From positions 1 through 48,643 of the IMG/VR virus record IMGVR_UViG_3300026531_000004: a stretch of 48,643 nucleotides of DNA, one strand, 5' to 3'. This DNA is from a virus. The translations under genes were made by a program, and so were the position numbers. The notes under the pieces are model-generated. The model made no database searches and had not been told where the DNA came from. It saw only the letters and a program-made list of their open reading frames with translations. Positions 8,801-18,363 of the stretch are shown here, piece by piece. The number at the start of each line of letters is the position of its first letter. The stretch's first letter is position 1.

Positions 8801-9796
8801 GATGTTGAGGAAGCCAACGCTAGAATAGATGAGATATTTAGTACGATATTTAACGGAATCGTAGCCGATATAAATGATTTTCAGTATTTAGTAAACCAGT
8901 TCAGAGAAGGCACAGAAGATGATTTATCAGCGTTAGTTCGTCTTAGTTTAGAATATCAGCAGGCTGGCCAAGCACTACAATTGGCTGGGTTTGATTTCTC
9001 TGAAGCTTTGCGCATGGTGAGTATCGGCGATATAAAAGCGCCGACAGAAGAAGAAGCATTAGCGCAGTTCTATGAAAGATTTCCTGGATATACAGGCCAG
9101 GTACAAGCTACAGCTTATTATGAAAGTCCGCAAGCTCAAGTACTGGAGTTGGTAGATTTAGCTGGCGGTTTAGATAACTTTGATAGTATGTTAACATCTT
9201 ACATCAATAGTTTTTTAACAGAAGAACAACGAATACAGTACGAAACTGAAAACCTCACAAATGTGTTGGCTGACTTTGGATTGACTTTACCAGATACGAT
9301 TGAAGGGTATCAAGAGTTAATGAATGCTCAAGATAGAACAACTGAAGCGGGTAGAGAAGCTTGGTTAGTTCTTCTTCAAATGGCACCGACATTTGCAGAT
9401 ATAGCAAACGCCGCTGAAGAGGCCGACGACGCATTAGAACAGACAAGTGATTATGTAGAAAGATTAACACGGGCTATAACAGCGGATTACAGCCCATATA
9501 CATCTGATCAACAAGCAGCTTTTCTAGATCGTTTCGCGCAACTTCAAGACACATCGACTGAGGAAGGCGCAAAAAATTACTTAGATAGTTTAGAAGCGGC
9601 TTTAAGAGCTAGCTATGAAATGTCGCCGACTTTAGAAGATTATATAGGAAGATATAATACATATATAGATGAGATACAGAGAGTCGAGAAAGAAAAAAAT
9701 ATAGACGATTTATGGGAAAAGGCCGATGAAATTTTACAAGAATTAAGAAATCAAACTAGTGTACAAGAAAGAGCTAGTTATCAGGCAGCGTTATAA
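5840..9796 (+). CDS. Tape measure protein
   Basis: At 1318 residues this is the longest gene. It sets tail length and is carried in the tube lumen. The N-terminal part (about residues 60-280) matches the tape-measure N-terminal domain, with ALIISGAETRSAEAALVQF and RGQELNSVMEQTPRITQALA. Long helical coiled coils follow (about 380-700). From roughly 750 on the protein is more polar and acidic, with SSS/GW-rich linkers (about 850-930). A family rule of about 0.15 nm per residue would give a tail near 200 nm (inference). The start overlaps the chaperone stop. Confidence 0.9.
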   Translation: MAITIQDQVIVDMRADIRKLKRDLAEAEAATKAANAGMRAQWRATAASIRLTTSELVRLGVTMSVTLGAPALHNITKQADEWSLLASRIKLVSDSYDEAAKKREVLFDIAQETRTDIVSLTNLYTRIARNTRQLNIEDEKRLKLTRLIAKALIISGAETRSAEAALVQFTQGLAANALRGQELNSVMEQTPRITQALADGMAAAVKKNKELAGVVASSMGVTIGELRKLAEEGKITTKVVFDAILSQEKKINEEFGQIVKTVGQAGVQLSNAWKRFIGNLDQSIGMTQYLVRQINLLRDSLRDEDKELKGYQNHYIGTITSIIAYIDKSIDVLLYLGVMSYRGYTVALDSAALIGNVYANKLLTWAEKLSAFFREIKLKAKLTGMEIANSLSFKIGDVEVIGPAFSDKDILEVKKEIAKAENTTITRERERLELISEQTNALRDQYNELASMIDRLEKTADITVDDRIKAIQKAAEKYRKALEFVRKESVYQPREPKNDPESNLNKKIVNGLLRRYDTEKLVNDAIADRIKLAAELKVYEEKIKEYPKVEILAQADVDATMKRLENIRKEIKQVKSIKPQNSATATRLSQLQTEELRMRVKLYKIEENAQRKQIKLLQQAADYTKQISDAQIERQRISFEIENIDSIDTFEGKILSLVDEVERLKVELNSIEFKRSAYEAIEIKKAADLVKLEELKTDEARKRLELVKKQHELEKTLKQPLVDAAKTWAEAFSRTGEFSEAIKAVLDNFLADLRQGSYGNSGQAVGWYFAILQGLGAYSRNRADEREQKLKGEVEFDSKDFLDMARAYETATYPLLGAVRETNKHLQNLESIFASTAKTVSNTQLTDEQGRVWLSSLTSDGSDNYNWSDTSGFLGSDHSSRTLIDSGILLETQRLGDLINANTTAIKGYVTARFESSGFWGWLSSSSTGRETFELPQEVQEEFAAAFNEGFQTILTAAVALGYDEDDIRRELEDQQISIDFTSLYDLDVEEANARIDEIFSTIFNGIVADINDFQYLVNQFREGTEDDLSALVRLSLEYQQAGQALQLAGFDFSEALRMVSIGDIKAPTEEEALAQFYERFPGYTGQVQATAYYESPQAQVLELVDLAGGLDNFDSMLTSYINSFLTEEQRIQYETENLTNVLADFGLTLPDTIEGYQELMNAQDRTTEAGREAWLVLLQMAPTFADIANAAEEADDALEQTSDYVERLTRAITADYSPYTSDQQAAFLDRFAQLQDTSTEEGAKNYLDSLEAALRASYEMSPTLEDYIGRYNTYIDEIQRVEKEKNIDDLWEKADEILQELRNQTSVQERASYQAAL

Positions 9797-9807
9797 GGAG
9801 CAAAGAC

Positions 9808-11265
9808 ATGACGATAAGCATACCAGTAAACACAAAATTATTATCTTATACAGAGGCGCCCACCAACATGTTGCAAACCTATGGGTGGGATATTGATTAT
9901 AAGAAATATGATAAAGTAGCCGATTGGGAAGGTATTTATAGAGCTAAACAAGATTTGCGTACAAATAGTTGTGCGGTGCCACGAGATCTACTGGCTAATT
10001 CTAGTAACGATATTAATGAATATTTCGTGAAATTTGTACGATGTGAAACAGACAGAACTTATTATCACGCCCATACAGACGCTTATTGGCATCTTGGGCT
10101 AGGCGCGGGCGCTAACGCACCTATCAGGTTAATGACATGGGGGTTTGGTTTTATGTTATGGGATTATGCGTTCCCTCGTAGTTTAAATGGTATTTTCTAT
10201 CCGGATGAAACAGGCGAAATCCAATTCCCTCCTGCGGGGACGTCTGAGTATATTAAGTTTGAGATGGATGGGTCTGATGTAAAAATTACTAAATACTCAG
10301 GCGGAACATCTATGCAGAATCCGGGTAATGTTGATTCCACCACAACTATGACAACTACAGCTTTTGCCGCAGCTTACCCTAATTTAGTTTTCTTTGACGA
10401 TATGGGTAACTATAAAGCAACTATAAACGCCGAATGGAAAGACACAACGGACGACATTTTAGCTGTTATTTCCGAAGTACAGTTCGGCGGCAGTTTACAC
10501 ATAAAAGACGACACCAGATGGTATCAATTACCTACTTATGAACCGGAACTAACATTAGATATAAAAAACTACACAGGTTTGTCTGCAAAAGATAATTGTT
10601 CTATTATAGTTCAGGGTTTAGCTGCATTTGATACTCTTGCTTTGGGTAACATAGTGGCGGAGCAGATAAATGTCAGTTTTTTTCATCCCGATGGTACAGA
10701 GTTATATTCGCTGCAGAACTATCAAATAGACAACCGTAGAGATGTAAGAGGCGTGGCAGGTGCTAAAGGATCCACGGTTATTTTGTATGCAGCCCATGAA
10801 AATAGCGCTGTAGATACTCAAATAATACCAGAAGGAGGGTCGGTTAAAATAGACTTTTTTGGCGACTCCATATTTGTAGGTAAAATACAATTAGGCTTAG
10901 CTGTAGTGGTGGGTATTACTGATTTTCAGTTCACGACAGAATTTGTTGATTTTTCTCCCGTGGAGATTATCTTCAATGTGGTTCATTATAAAGAAGGGTT
11001 GAAAGTTAAAGATTATAAAGGAACATTTCGTTTTTGGACGCAGCAATTTGATATCCATGATAGGTTATTTGTGTCCTTGGGCGGACAGCAAATAATAATA
11101 AACGGTTCTGATACTTTAGATAATTGCGCGCCTGATAGTTCGGATAGATTCGCTTCGACTATGTTGCTGGGCCGTATTAAACAATTACCGTTAAAAACCA
11201 TCAAAGAAGATGATAGGTTGGGTGTCCTAGCCCAGGCAGATTTTACTATAAGGGAGATTGTATGA
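9808..11265 (+). CDS. Putative distal tail / minor tail protein
   Basis: The 485-residue, beta-rich, aromatic protein follows the tape measure, where siphoviruses encode the distal tail and tail-tip proteins. It contains an acidic aromatic segment (HLGLGAGANAPIRLMTWGFG, about 92-111). No catalytic motif or known fold signature is visible. ATG 9808 is behind AAGGAGCAAAGAC. Its end overlaps the next gene by 4 bases (ATGA), so the tail-tip genes are translationally coupled. Confidence 0.5.
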   Translation: MTISIPVNTKLLSYTEAPTNMLQTYGWDIDYKKYDKVADWEGIYRAKQDLRTNSCAVPRDLLANSSNDINEYFVKFVRCETDRTYYHAHTDAYWHLGLGAGANAPIRLMTWGFGFMLWDYAFPRSLNGIFYPDETGEIQFPPAGTSEYIKFEMDGSDVKITKYSGGTSMQNPGNVDSTTTMTTTAFAAAYPNLVFFDDMGNYKATINAEWKDTTDDILAVISEVQFGGSLHIKDDTRWYQLPTYEPELTLDIKNYTGLSAKDNCSIIVQGLAAFDTLALGNIVAEQINVSFFHPDGTELYSLQNYQIDNRRDVRGVAGAKGSTVILYAAHENSAVDTQIIPEGGSVKIDFFGDSIFVGKIQLGLAVVVGITDFQFTTEFVDFSPVEIIFNVVHYKEGLKVKDYKGTFRFWTQQFDIHDRLFVSLGGQQIIINGSDTLDNCAPDSSDRFASTMLLGRIKQLPLKTIKEDDRLGVLAQADFTIREIV

Positions 11266-12452
11266 GTTGTGTTCTTTACGGCATCGAAAACATACCGAAG
11301 ATACCCCCTAGCCTTAACGATGAATGTTTTTTGGTACTTCCGTTAAAAACGAAAAATACCGTGTTTAAAGGTTTAGGTGTTAAAGCTTTTACAACTCCAT
11401 TAAATTTCGAAGTAAGTATATTATTGCGAAACGATGGTATGATGCATGAATGGCGTCGGTTTTACGAGAAGATAAATTTTGGTGGTGATGCGTTTTTTCT
11501 GAAAATTAACTATTTAGGTAAATTGCGTTATTTGTTGGTTAAATTAACAAAACTGTCACCTGACTTCAAGCGTACAGTTGACGGGTGGCAAGGAACGCTA
11601 AACTTGCAAGAAGTAAACCCGCCTAATGGAGCGGTTTATGACGATAACGGTGATTGGGTTACGGATGATAATGGCGATGTGTTGGAGCTAGAAAATTGTG
11701 TTTGGGGGCCTTACTCCACAGGTGTGCAAAGTGGTACAGATGAAGAAACTTACGACACATATTCGTGTTTAAATTCGTATAAAGCGGCCGGTAGCAATCC
11801 TGAGGAATGCGACATACCCCAGACATCTGTGGTGGATGTTTTTGGCGATGGTAGTTGTTTAGCTTTATATAGGTTTGACGGGAACACTGAAGACGCAGGA
11901 GGAAATTATAATGCAAATTCCGCGGACAATACATACAATATAGGTTATATAAAGGAATCTGCGAAATTCAAAGGAAATAACAATGGTATTGTTATATCTA
12001 CACTGCCTATAGACTATAATAACTTCACTATCTCTTTTTGGTTTACCCCTGATAAAAGCCAAACCAGCTTTGTGTATGAGTCTGAGGATGGTCAGGATAC
12101 TAATGTAATAATAGAGTACGATGAGACAAACCACAGCATAAGAGTAAAAGGCGTATCTTTAAACACTGACGCTTATTCTGGGAACGGTACACTTACATCT
12201 GTTGACGCCACAAAAGGTATTTTTACACCTCCGTGGCAGTTCATAAGTATTGTGTTTAAGACCGACCACACTGTACTAATATATATTGACGGTCAATTGA
12301 CTACGGAGGATGTAGGGCATATAAATCCTCAGGCGGATACATCGATTATACTAGGGAGAAATGGATTTGCTGGCCGTTTAGACCAACTACGATTTTTTAG
12401 CAGGGCATTAGCTGGTTATGAGATACAGAAATTATACGGAGAAAAAGCATGA
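11262..12452 (+). CDS. Tail-tip protein with one LamG-like domain
   Basis: Residues 1-145 form a tail-attachment domain shared with the next gene (pattern W-x-x-F, FFLKI, GW, then DDNGDWVTDDNGDV). Residues 195-396 are a concanavalin/LamG-type jelly roll: CLALYRFDGNTEDAGG opens, FTISFWF and IYIDGQ mark core strands, and LDQLRFFSRALAGYEIQKLY closes, as in the Laminin_G_3 family. Such domains bind carbohydrates, so host-surface binding is likely. It overlaps both neighbours by 4 bases. Confidence 0.65.
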   Translation: MSCVLYGIENIPKIPPSLNDECFLVLPLKTKNTVFKGLGVKAFTTPLNFEVSILLRNDGMMHEWRRFYEKINFGGDAFFLKINYLGKLRYLLVKLTKLSPDFKRTVDGWQGTLNLQEVNPPNGAVYDDNGDWVTDDNGDVLELENCVWGPYSTGVQSGTDEETYDTYSCLNSYKAAGSNPEECDIPQTSVVDVFGDGSCLALYRFDGNTEDAGGNYNANSADNTYNIGYIKESAKFKGNNNGIVISTLPIDYNNFTISFWFTPDKSQTSFVYESEDGQDTNVIIEYDETNHSIRVKGVSLNTDAYSGNGTLTSVDATKGIFTPPWQFISIVFKTDHTVLIYIDGQLTTEDVGHINPQADTSIILGRNGFAGRLDQLRFFSRALAGYEIQKLYGEKA

Positions 12453-14371
12453 GTTACATTAAGTATCCTTACGATAAACTAGGCGAGTGTAGTTTGTTAA
12501 ACGACACGCAATTAACTTCACCTGTATATAACGGCTTAGGTACTAAAATGCGTAGAGGTAAAACAGTATGGACACTGACAATGTTTTTTGACTCCGATGA
12601 GAGACAACAACATTGGGTAGATTTTGTTAAAAAAGATTTACGAAATGGTGTACTACCATTCTTGGTGAAAATACCTAATTACGACAGGCCTCTTTATCAC
12701 TTAGTCCAGTTAAGTAGTTCCGCTGTACATACCACTAAAACAGAAGAAGGCTGGAGTCAGTCTGTGAAAGTTCTGTTGTTTTATGGTGACGGCGTGGTTT
12801 TTGATGAAAATGGCGAACCTGTAACCGATGTGAACGGTGATGTAATAACAGCAAGCGAAATCTGTGAAAACATCACAGTTAAATATTATGGGGAGGCTGT
12901 GGCGTCAACGAATACAGAAGGATCGGTAGCTCCTATGCAGGGTGTACTACTACCTGGCGGTAACGTAGGAGGCTACTCTTTATGTTTCGATCCTGAAAAC
13001 CCGTTACAGAACAAACATTTGGTTCAGGTATACGAACCTGCAGAGTCAAAACACATGTTGGCGTGGTATAGGTTCGAGAACAATTTATGGAACCATATGG
13101 ACCCGCCTTCTTCTTGCTCACGCGAACAATATACAGGTGTAGATACATCAGAGGTATCGTATGGGCCGGCAAGATTTAAAACTGGTTTACATCAAGAGAC
13201 TAATCCATTAAATGGATTAGTTGTTACAGATTTTCCGTTTGTGTACACAAACAGCGCTATATCTTTTTGGGTTAAAGATATAACCGACGCTAATGAAAAT
13301 CAAGGCAATAAAGGTGTGATATTTAAAGCATTTGGGGAACAAGATGTAAATGCAAAAGTGATGATATCTAACAACACCACCGATGAATTAACTGTTTCGG
13401 GTACTTATTTCACCACTGACGCCAAAGCTGATATCGGCATAGATGTTTTAAGCAAACCTCTATGGAGTAACATAATTGTGTCGTTTGTGCCCGAGGGTAC
13501 AGCGAGGAAGTGTCGTATCTATGTTGATGGACAAGATGTTACAACACAGGAAGGGATTATGGTCAGTACACTAAATAATGCGGATAAATTTCAGTTTGCA
13601 TTACGCGAGGCAGGTGAGACAGTTCCTTTATATGTTGACGACTTAAGATTTTTCAGCTACGCTATAAAAACAGAGGTAGTAGCTCAAAAGATCCATAACA
13701 CAGGACTGAAAAGTACTGAATGGTTTCGCGACGGATCCGCTTTACTTTTATATAGGTTAAATGGCAATCGCGAAGACTGCGGAAAGAGGTATTTAGGCGA
13801 GGGCTCATCTAATACACAATATGCTGATGATAGTTTTTTCCTTTACGATAGTATTGTGGACATGCATCCTAAAAGCATGATTAACGATAAAGTAGAGATG
13901 AATATATTACCAGTGGACTGGACTAATTGCAGTATAAGTTTTTGGGTGTATATGGACAGCGATACAGATCAAACATGTACAGTACTAAACGGTAATAGCG
14001 GAGAACAGCCGCGGTTACAAGCAGATGTGTATATCGACGGTCCTAACGGAAGCTATATTTCTGTACACGGATCAGAACTAGATACATGGGCCACAAGCAA
14101 CACAGGTATAATTAATTCTAAAAAGTGGGAACATATAACTATAAACATACGCAATAGAGTTATACGGATGTATGTAAACGGTGAAGATGTTACTGATACA
14201 CCAGGGTTAACAAACGCAACTGTATCTAGACAACATTTTTCAGTTGAAATAATGGATTGGAGCTCTTCCGTTTCTTCGAAACTGGAGCACATTAGGGTAT
14301 TTAGACGCGGTTTAGCGCCGCTGGAAATAGAAAGCTTATATACAGAGCGGAAAAAATTAAATCACTGGTAA
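12449..14371 (+). CDS. Tail-tip protein with two LamG-like domains
   Basis: The 640-residue product has the same N-terminal domain as the previous gene (VVFDENGEPVTDVNGDVITA at about 112-131), then two LamG-like jelly rolls (about 195-425 and 430-635). Each opens with a W/L-YR[FL]-[ED]-[NG]-N motif, has an ISFWV core strand and IYVDGQ or MYVNGE, and closes with LRFFS or IRVFRRGLAPLEIESLY. It therefore looks like a duplicated and extended version of its upstream neighbour. Surface glycan binding is the probable role. Confidence 0.65.
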   Translation: MSYIKYPYDKLGECSLLNDTQLTSPVYNGLGTKMRRGKTVWTLTMFFDSDERQQHWVDFVKKDLRNGVLPFLVKIPNYDRPLYHLVQLSSSAVHTTKTEEGWSQSVKVLLFYGDGVVFDENGEPVTDVNGDVITASEICENITVKYYGEAVASTNTEGSVAPMQGVLLPGGNVGGYSLCFDPENPLQNKHLVQVYEPAESKHMLAWYRFENNLWNHMDPPSSCSREQYTGVDTSEVSYGPARFKTGLHQETNPLNGLVVTDFPFVYTNSAISFWVKDITDANENQGNKGVIFKAFGEQDVNAKVMISNNTTDELTVSGTYFTTDAKADIGIDVLSKPLWSNIIVSFVPEGTARKCRIYVDGQDVTTQEGIMVSTLNNADKFQFALREAGETVPLYVDDLRFFSYAIKTEVVAQKIHNTGLKSTEWFRDGSALLLYRLNGNREDCGKRYLGEGSSNTQYADDSFFLYDSIVDMHPKSMINDKVEMNILPVDWTNCSISFWVYMDSDTDQTCTVLNGNSGEQPRLQADVYIDGPNGSYISVHGSELDTWATSNTGIINSKKWEHITINIRNRVIRMYVNGEDVTDTPGLTNATVSRQHFSVEIMDWSSSVSSKLEHIRVFRRGLAPLEIESLYTERKKLNHW

Positions 14372-14381
14372 AGGAGAATAT

Positions 14382-15512
14382 ATGCCTCACATAAACACAG
14401 TTTTATCTAATGAAAGTAGTATAGGCGATTTAAAAGATGTGGATACATTTTCAAATCCGCCCAGTACAGGGGCTACTTTAAAATGGAATGGTTCACAGTG
14501 GGTACCAGCAACTTACGCAGGCGTAGAAAAATTAGATGATTTATCTGATGTTGATACATCTACAAACACACCTGCCAACGGACAAGTACTTTTATGGAAT
14601 GGGTCACATTGGGTGCCAGGCACAGCCGCTAACTCGATAGATGACTTATCTGATGTTGACACATCCACAAACCCGCCGGCAGACGGCCAAGCTTTAGTTT
14701 GGGTAGCTGCCGCTAATTTATGGAAGCCGGCTGTGACAACAGCCACAGGTTTAAAAGAAATAACCGAAGGTGGAAACACTGGTTGGCGTATGTATAACGC
14801 AGATCCAGCTAACTATGGTGATATAGGTGAAAAAGCTGTAGATGCGTCTTACTCTGATAGTAGCTCTTCTACGCGCGGGGCTACAGGAGATAAAAGCTTT
14901 GCTTGTGGTGCTGACGCCGTGGCCAGTGGTATGGGTTCGTTTGCAGCGGGTTTAAATTGTAGTGCTTCTAGTTATGGTAGTGTATCCGTAGGCGGTAGTA
15001 ACTCATCTACCAGCTATTATACTTTTTGTTCCGGTGTGGCTAGTACTGCGAGCGGCATGATGTCAACAGCTATGGGGTACATGTGTACGGCGTCCCAAGA
15101 AGCTTCCGTAGCTGTAGGCAAACAAACATCAGCAACAGGTAAATACGCTTTCGTCGCTGGTTATAATGCTAAAAGTTCAGGTGAGGGAGCAATATCTTTG
15201 GGTTTGGGTACAGAAGCTAACGCAGACGCCCAAACTGTAATTGGAAGATACAACAACACTAATGGGAATGCAATTTTTATTATAGGTATAGGGGCGGATA
15301 ACAACAACAAAGAAAACGCATTAGAAGTTGACGCAAATAACAAAACTGTTAAGTCTTTCGCGGCTGTAAATGCTATTGACCTTGATGATATGCATCTGGT
15401 TAGTAAAGGTTATTTGTTGAGCGCTAATTTCGGTAACGCTTTACCTACAGCAGATCCAGGTGTACCGGGGCGGTTGTGGAACGACGCCGGTACAGTTAAA
15501 GTAAGTCAATAA
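14382..15512 (+). CDS. Tail fibre with three N-terminal repeats and YadA-head-like repeats
   Basis: The first 130 residues hold three related repeats built around DLSDVDTSTNPPADGQALVW and WNGSHWVPG, found in many marine phage fibres. Residues 165-300 are a run of short S/A/G-rich repeats (ASGMGSFAAG, STASGMMSTAMGY, SGEGAISLGLG) matching the left-handed beta-roll of trimeric autotransporter heads. The C-terminus GVPGRLWNDAGTVKVSQ is a typical fibre end. A homotrimeric adhesive fibre is inferred. ATG 14382 is behind AAAGGAGAATAT. Confidence 0.65.
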   Translation: MPHINTVLSNESSIGDLKDVDTFSNPPSTGATLKWNGSQWVPATYAGVEKLDDLSDVDTSTNTPANGQVLLWNGSHWVPGTAANSIDDLSDVDTSTNPPADGQALVWVAAANLWKPAVTTATGLKEITEGGNTGWRMYNADPANYGDIGEKAVDASYSDSSSSTRGATGDKSFACGADAVASGMGSFAAGLNCSASSYGSVSVGGSNSSTSYYTFCSGVASTASGMMSTAMGYMCTASQEASVAVGKQTSATGKYAFVAGYNAKSSGEGAISLGLGTEANADAQTVIGRYNNTNGNAIFIIGIGADNNNKENALEVDANNKTVKSFAAVNAIDLDDMHLVSKGYLLSANFGNALPTADPGVPGRLWNDAGTVKVSQ

Positions 15513-15521
15513 GGAAAATAA

Positions 15522-18107
15522 ATGCAAGTAGTTCAAGGAAATTATTTACAAAACAAAATAGTCGGTGTCCCTGGCAACAACGTAGGGCCCACAGAAGAGA
15601 GGTTTATAGAAGGTAATCTATGGACAAACCCTACTAACGGAGAGCTAACGATACCCTCACCGCCGACAGAATCAAATCTGTTAGCGGCGGGTTTTGAACA
15701 GGTTGAAGGTGGTAACACTACCCAACCAGTGGCGCCAGAAGACATAACATACGCAGCTTTAAAAACTAAAGTGGGCAATAGTCAACTAGAGCCTGGTAAG
15801 TGGTATAGGATAACAGACTACGCTAATACAAACAAGACATATTTTGGTTTATCTTATACAGGAAGTGTAGAACCGTTAATGGTACAAGCTTTTACAGATT
15901 CTGTGTTGCTTAATGAAGCATACGCAGAAAACTTCCCACAGGACATTGTACGCTATGATATAAACGATAATGCTATAACAGATGAAGGAGACGCAGAATG
16001 GGAAGATAGTACATCAACAGGCGGCGATTTTACCGTTTCCAATTTTACAACAACATCGATAGATATAGATAAGCATTTGATCATAGACGATAATTTTTAT
16101 CTTTATGCTGAAGATGATGATAACGACCATGAATGGACATCCGCTGATGTAGGAAATACTTTAGATATATCTTACCCATCAGCAAATGTAACTAGAATAA
16201 CACAGACAACCCAATATGTCAATTTTAACCACCCTGATTATAATTATGGTGAGTTAAGTAGTTCATATAAAATAGCTGAGAAGACAGGTACAGTTTATTA
16301 TAGAGAAGATCCTGTGCTGCGTATAAAAACTTTATTCGATTTTAGGGGCACTGCCCACGCACAAAAAAGAATAGATGTGACTAACATACCTGATTATGCT
16401 AGCGGTACAACATACGCCAAAAACACCCTAGTTAAAGTAAACGATAACATATATAAGAGTATGGTTGAGACCGATCAATCTTATACAACTAACGATTGGG
16501 TACTGTTCGCTGTAGATGTACCTATTAGTTATTTATATGTTCATAATAGAATAGCTGGTACCCAAGTGGAGCTTGACGATAATTATAAAATGGTACCTAC
16601 CTTTAGTTTATGGGATGGTTCGGAATATCAGATAAGTTATAACAAAACATCTGATATAGTATTAGAGTCGCCTAATATAACTTTTGGAAAAACTAAAGAT
16701 TATCAGAAGCACACACAAGTTTATGTTCCAGCTGGAGCTACAGGGGTGGCATTTTCGGGTAAAGTGCAAAATGTTAAGTTGGGTAGATATTCGAGTTACA
16801 TCTATGTCAACGGAAATGCTTTAATGGAAGATGTAACTATCGATTATAACATTAGCGCAATTACGGTGACAAATTCTTTTGCTCGTTGTATTGTTAATGA
16901 ATTAACTAACTCAGTTATTCAGCAGGTATCGTTCTCAAATTTCGGATATGTTAGATCTTCTAATTTCAAACGATTCCAGTACGGTAAAATAGGTTTCAGT
17001 TGTTGGGATTTACATTTCGGTAGCGTAAATAATACAACATTGGGGGATAACTGCTCTGATATGTTTTTGGCCTATAGCTCATTCAATGTCATAGGTAACT
17101 CTGCGTATAACATACAAGCAAGGGTAAATGGTTTTTCTAACAACAACATAGGTGACTTGTGGAAAGGCTTTAAAATTATGTACTTCTTCAATTATAACCG
17201 AATAGGTAATTATGTAGGAAGTGCTGCCGTTATAGAAACTAAACAATCTTGGCAGAATAATATCATAGGTAACAGTTGTTTCACAGGAACAGCAAATAAT
17301 TCATTCGGCCGTTATGTACTCAATAATTACATTGGAAATAAAGTAAACCAGTTAAAGATCGAAGGATCAATGAACAGTAATGTTATCCAAAATAGTGTAA
17401 CTCGTATATTTTGCCACGATTTATATAACAGTATTATCGGTTCAGGAAGCTATAGATTAACTTTTGCGGCTAATATTCAAAACTGTACATTTGAGCCCGG
17501 TACAAGAAATATAACATCTACAGCTAATGCACCTTTTCAATATAACGCTGTTGCCGATGGGTATATGACACTGGATGGTTCTTGCCTCATCCCATATAAC
17601 ACCGCTAGAACAAAAATGTATAGAAGTAATGGACAGCCTAGATTAGAGTACAGAGACGATAAAGATAGATTTATTATGTTGAATCCTGCAACATGTACTG
17701 AGATTATACCTGATGTTAAGTATAGCGCGTTTAACGAGCCGTTATACACATTCAGCGTTGAAAATGGTTTGTCCGTCACTGGAGCATCCAACAATAAATG
17801 TCCTGGTGTTTTGGGATTTAGTCAGCCTAACGGCGTAGCGTGTAGTGGCTTAAAGACATATGATGAAGCCGTACAGTGGTGTGCCGATCAAGGTGGTAGA
17901 TTACCTACCATAGTAGAATTAGAGCAAAATAGTACTCAAGGTACTGGCTGTGGTTATGATAATGAACTATGTTGGTCACAATCACCGTCACCTACCACAG
18001 ACCACTATTGGGTGTGTAAAGGTAACGCCGGGGCTGATTTACAAGAAAAAGAAAAAACAGATACTGCGTATGTGCGCGTAGTGTATGATAAGTTCAGAAG
18101 AAATTAA
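15522..18107 (+). CDS. Large receptor-binding tail protein with beta-helix and lectin-like C-terminus
   Basis: The 861-residue protein starts with a fibre-type N-terminus (EERFIEGNLWTNPTNGELTI). The middle (about 480-660) is rich in short N-x-I-G-N repeats (NVIGNSAYNI, NNIIGNSCF, NNYIGNKV), which suggest a parallel beta-helix. The last 110 residues (CSGLKTYDEAVQWCADQGGRLPT, then LCWSQSP and a final strand YVRVVYDKF) resemble the DUF1566/C-type-lectin-like fold seen at the tips of adhesins. No reverse transcriptase is present, so it is not a diversity-generating target here. Confidence 0.6.
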   Translation: MQVVQGNYLQNKIVGVPGNNVGPTEERFIEGNLWTNPTNGELTIPSPPTESNLLAAGFEQVEGGNTTQPVAPEDITYAALKTKVGNSQLEPGKWYRITDYANTNKTYFGLSYTGSVEPLMVQAFTDSVLLNEAYAENFPQDIVRYDINDNAITDEGDAEWEDSTSTGGDFTVSNFTTTSIDIDKHLIIDDNFYLYAEDDDNDHEWTSADVGNTLDISYPSANVTRITQTTQYVNFNHPDYNYGELSSSYKIAEKTGTVYYREDPVLRIKTLFDFRGTAHAQKRIDVTNIPDYASGTTYAKNTLVKVNDNIYKSMVETDQSYTTNDWVLFAVDVPISYLYVHNRIAGTQVELDDNYKMVPTFSLWDGSEYQISYNKTSDIVLESPNITFGKTKDYQKHTQVYVPAGATGVAFSGKVQNVKLGRYSSYIYVNGNALMEDVTIDYNISAITVTNSFARCIVNELTNSVIQQVSFSNFGYVRSSNFKRFQYGKIGFSCWDLHFGSVNNTTLGDNCSDMFLAYSSFNVIGNSAYNIQARVNGFSNNNIGDLWKGFKIMYFFNYNRIGNYVGSAAVIETKQSWQNNIIGNSCFTGTANNSFGRYVLNNYIGNKVNQLKIEGSMNSNVIQNSVTRIFCHDLYNSIIGSGSYRLTFAANIQNCTFEPGTRNITSTANAPFQYNAVADGYMTLDGSCLIPYNTARTKMYRSNGQPRLEYRDDKDRFIMLNPATCTEIIPDVKYSAFNEPLYTFSVENGLSVTGASNNKCPGVLGFSQPNGVACSGLKTYDEAVQWCADQGGRLPTIVELEQNSTQGTGCGYDNELCWSQSPSPTTDHYWVCKGNAGADLQEKEKTDTAYVRVVYDKFRRN

Positions 18108-18117
18108 GGAGTAGAAA

Positions 18118-18363
18118 ATGGCTGTGCATATAAATTTGGAAGAGTTAAGAGAAAAAGGAAATTTGTTTGTCTCTTATGTAGATGAAGATGGCGATACAAT
18201 AGAAGAGTTTTATTCGGTTGTGCGTATAAAGAAACCGTTGAAGCATCTACAAAAAGAAAAAGAAGAGCTGGAATATAAACTAAAAACAATCAATAAATCG
18301 TTAGAGGCTGCTAAATCTGTCAAAGCAAAACTTAAAAAAGGACTGAAAGATGTCACCAGATGA
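18118..18363 (+). CDS. Small coiled-coil protein of unknown function
   Basis: The 81-residue protein begins with a short beta-like part (VSYVDEDGDTIEEF) and ends in a basic coiled coil (about 38-81). I do not recognise a family. It sits between the receptor-binding protein and the holin and overlaps the holin start by 14 bases, so it may be a lysis accessory or a tail-fibre chaperone. ATG 18118 is behind AAGGAGTAGAAA. Confidence 0.6.
   Translation: MAVHINLEELREKGNLFVSYVDEDGDTIEEFYSVVRIKKPLKHLQKEKEELEYKLKTINKSLEAAKSVKAKLKKGLKDVTR

Noticed and set aside
15522-18107. Diversity-generating retroelement target
   Set aside because: The C-terminus is lectin-like, but no reverse transcriptase or template repeat was found in the window.
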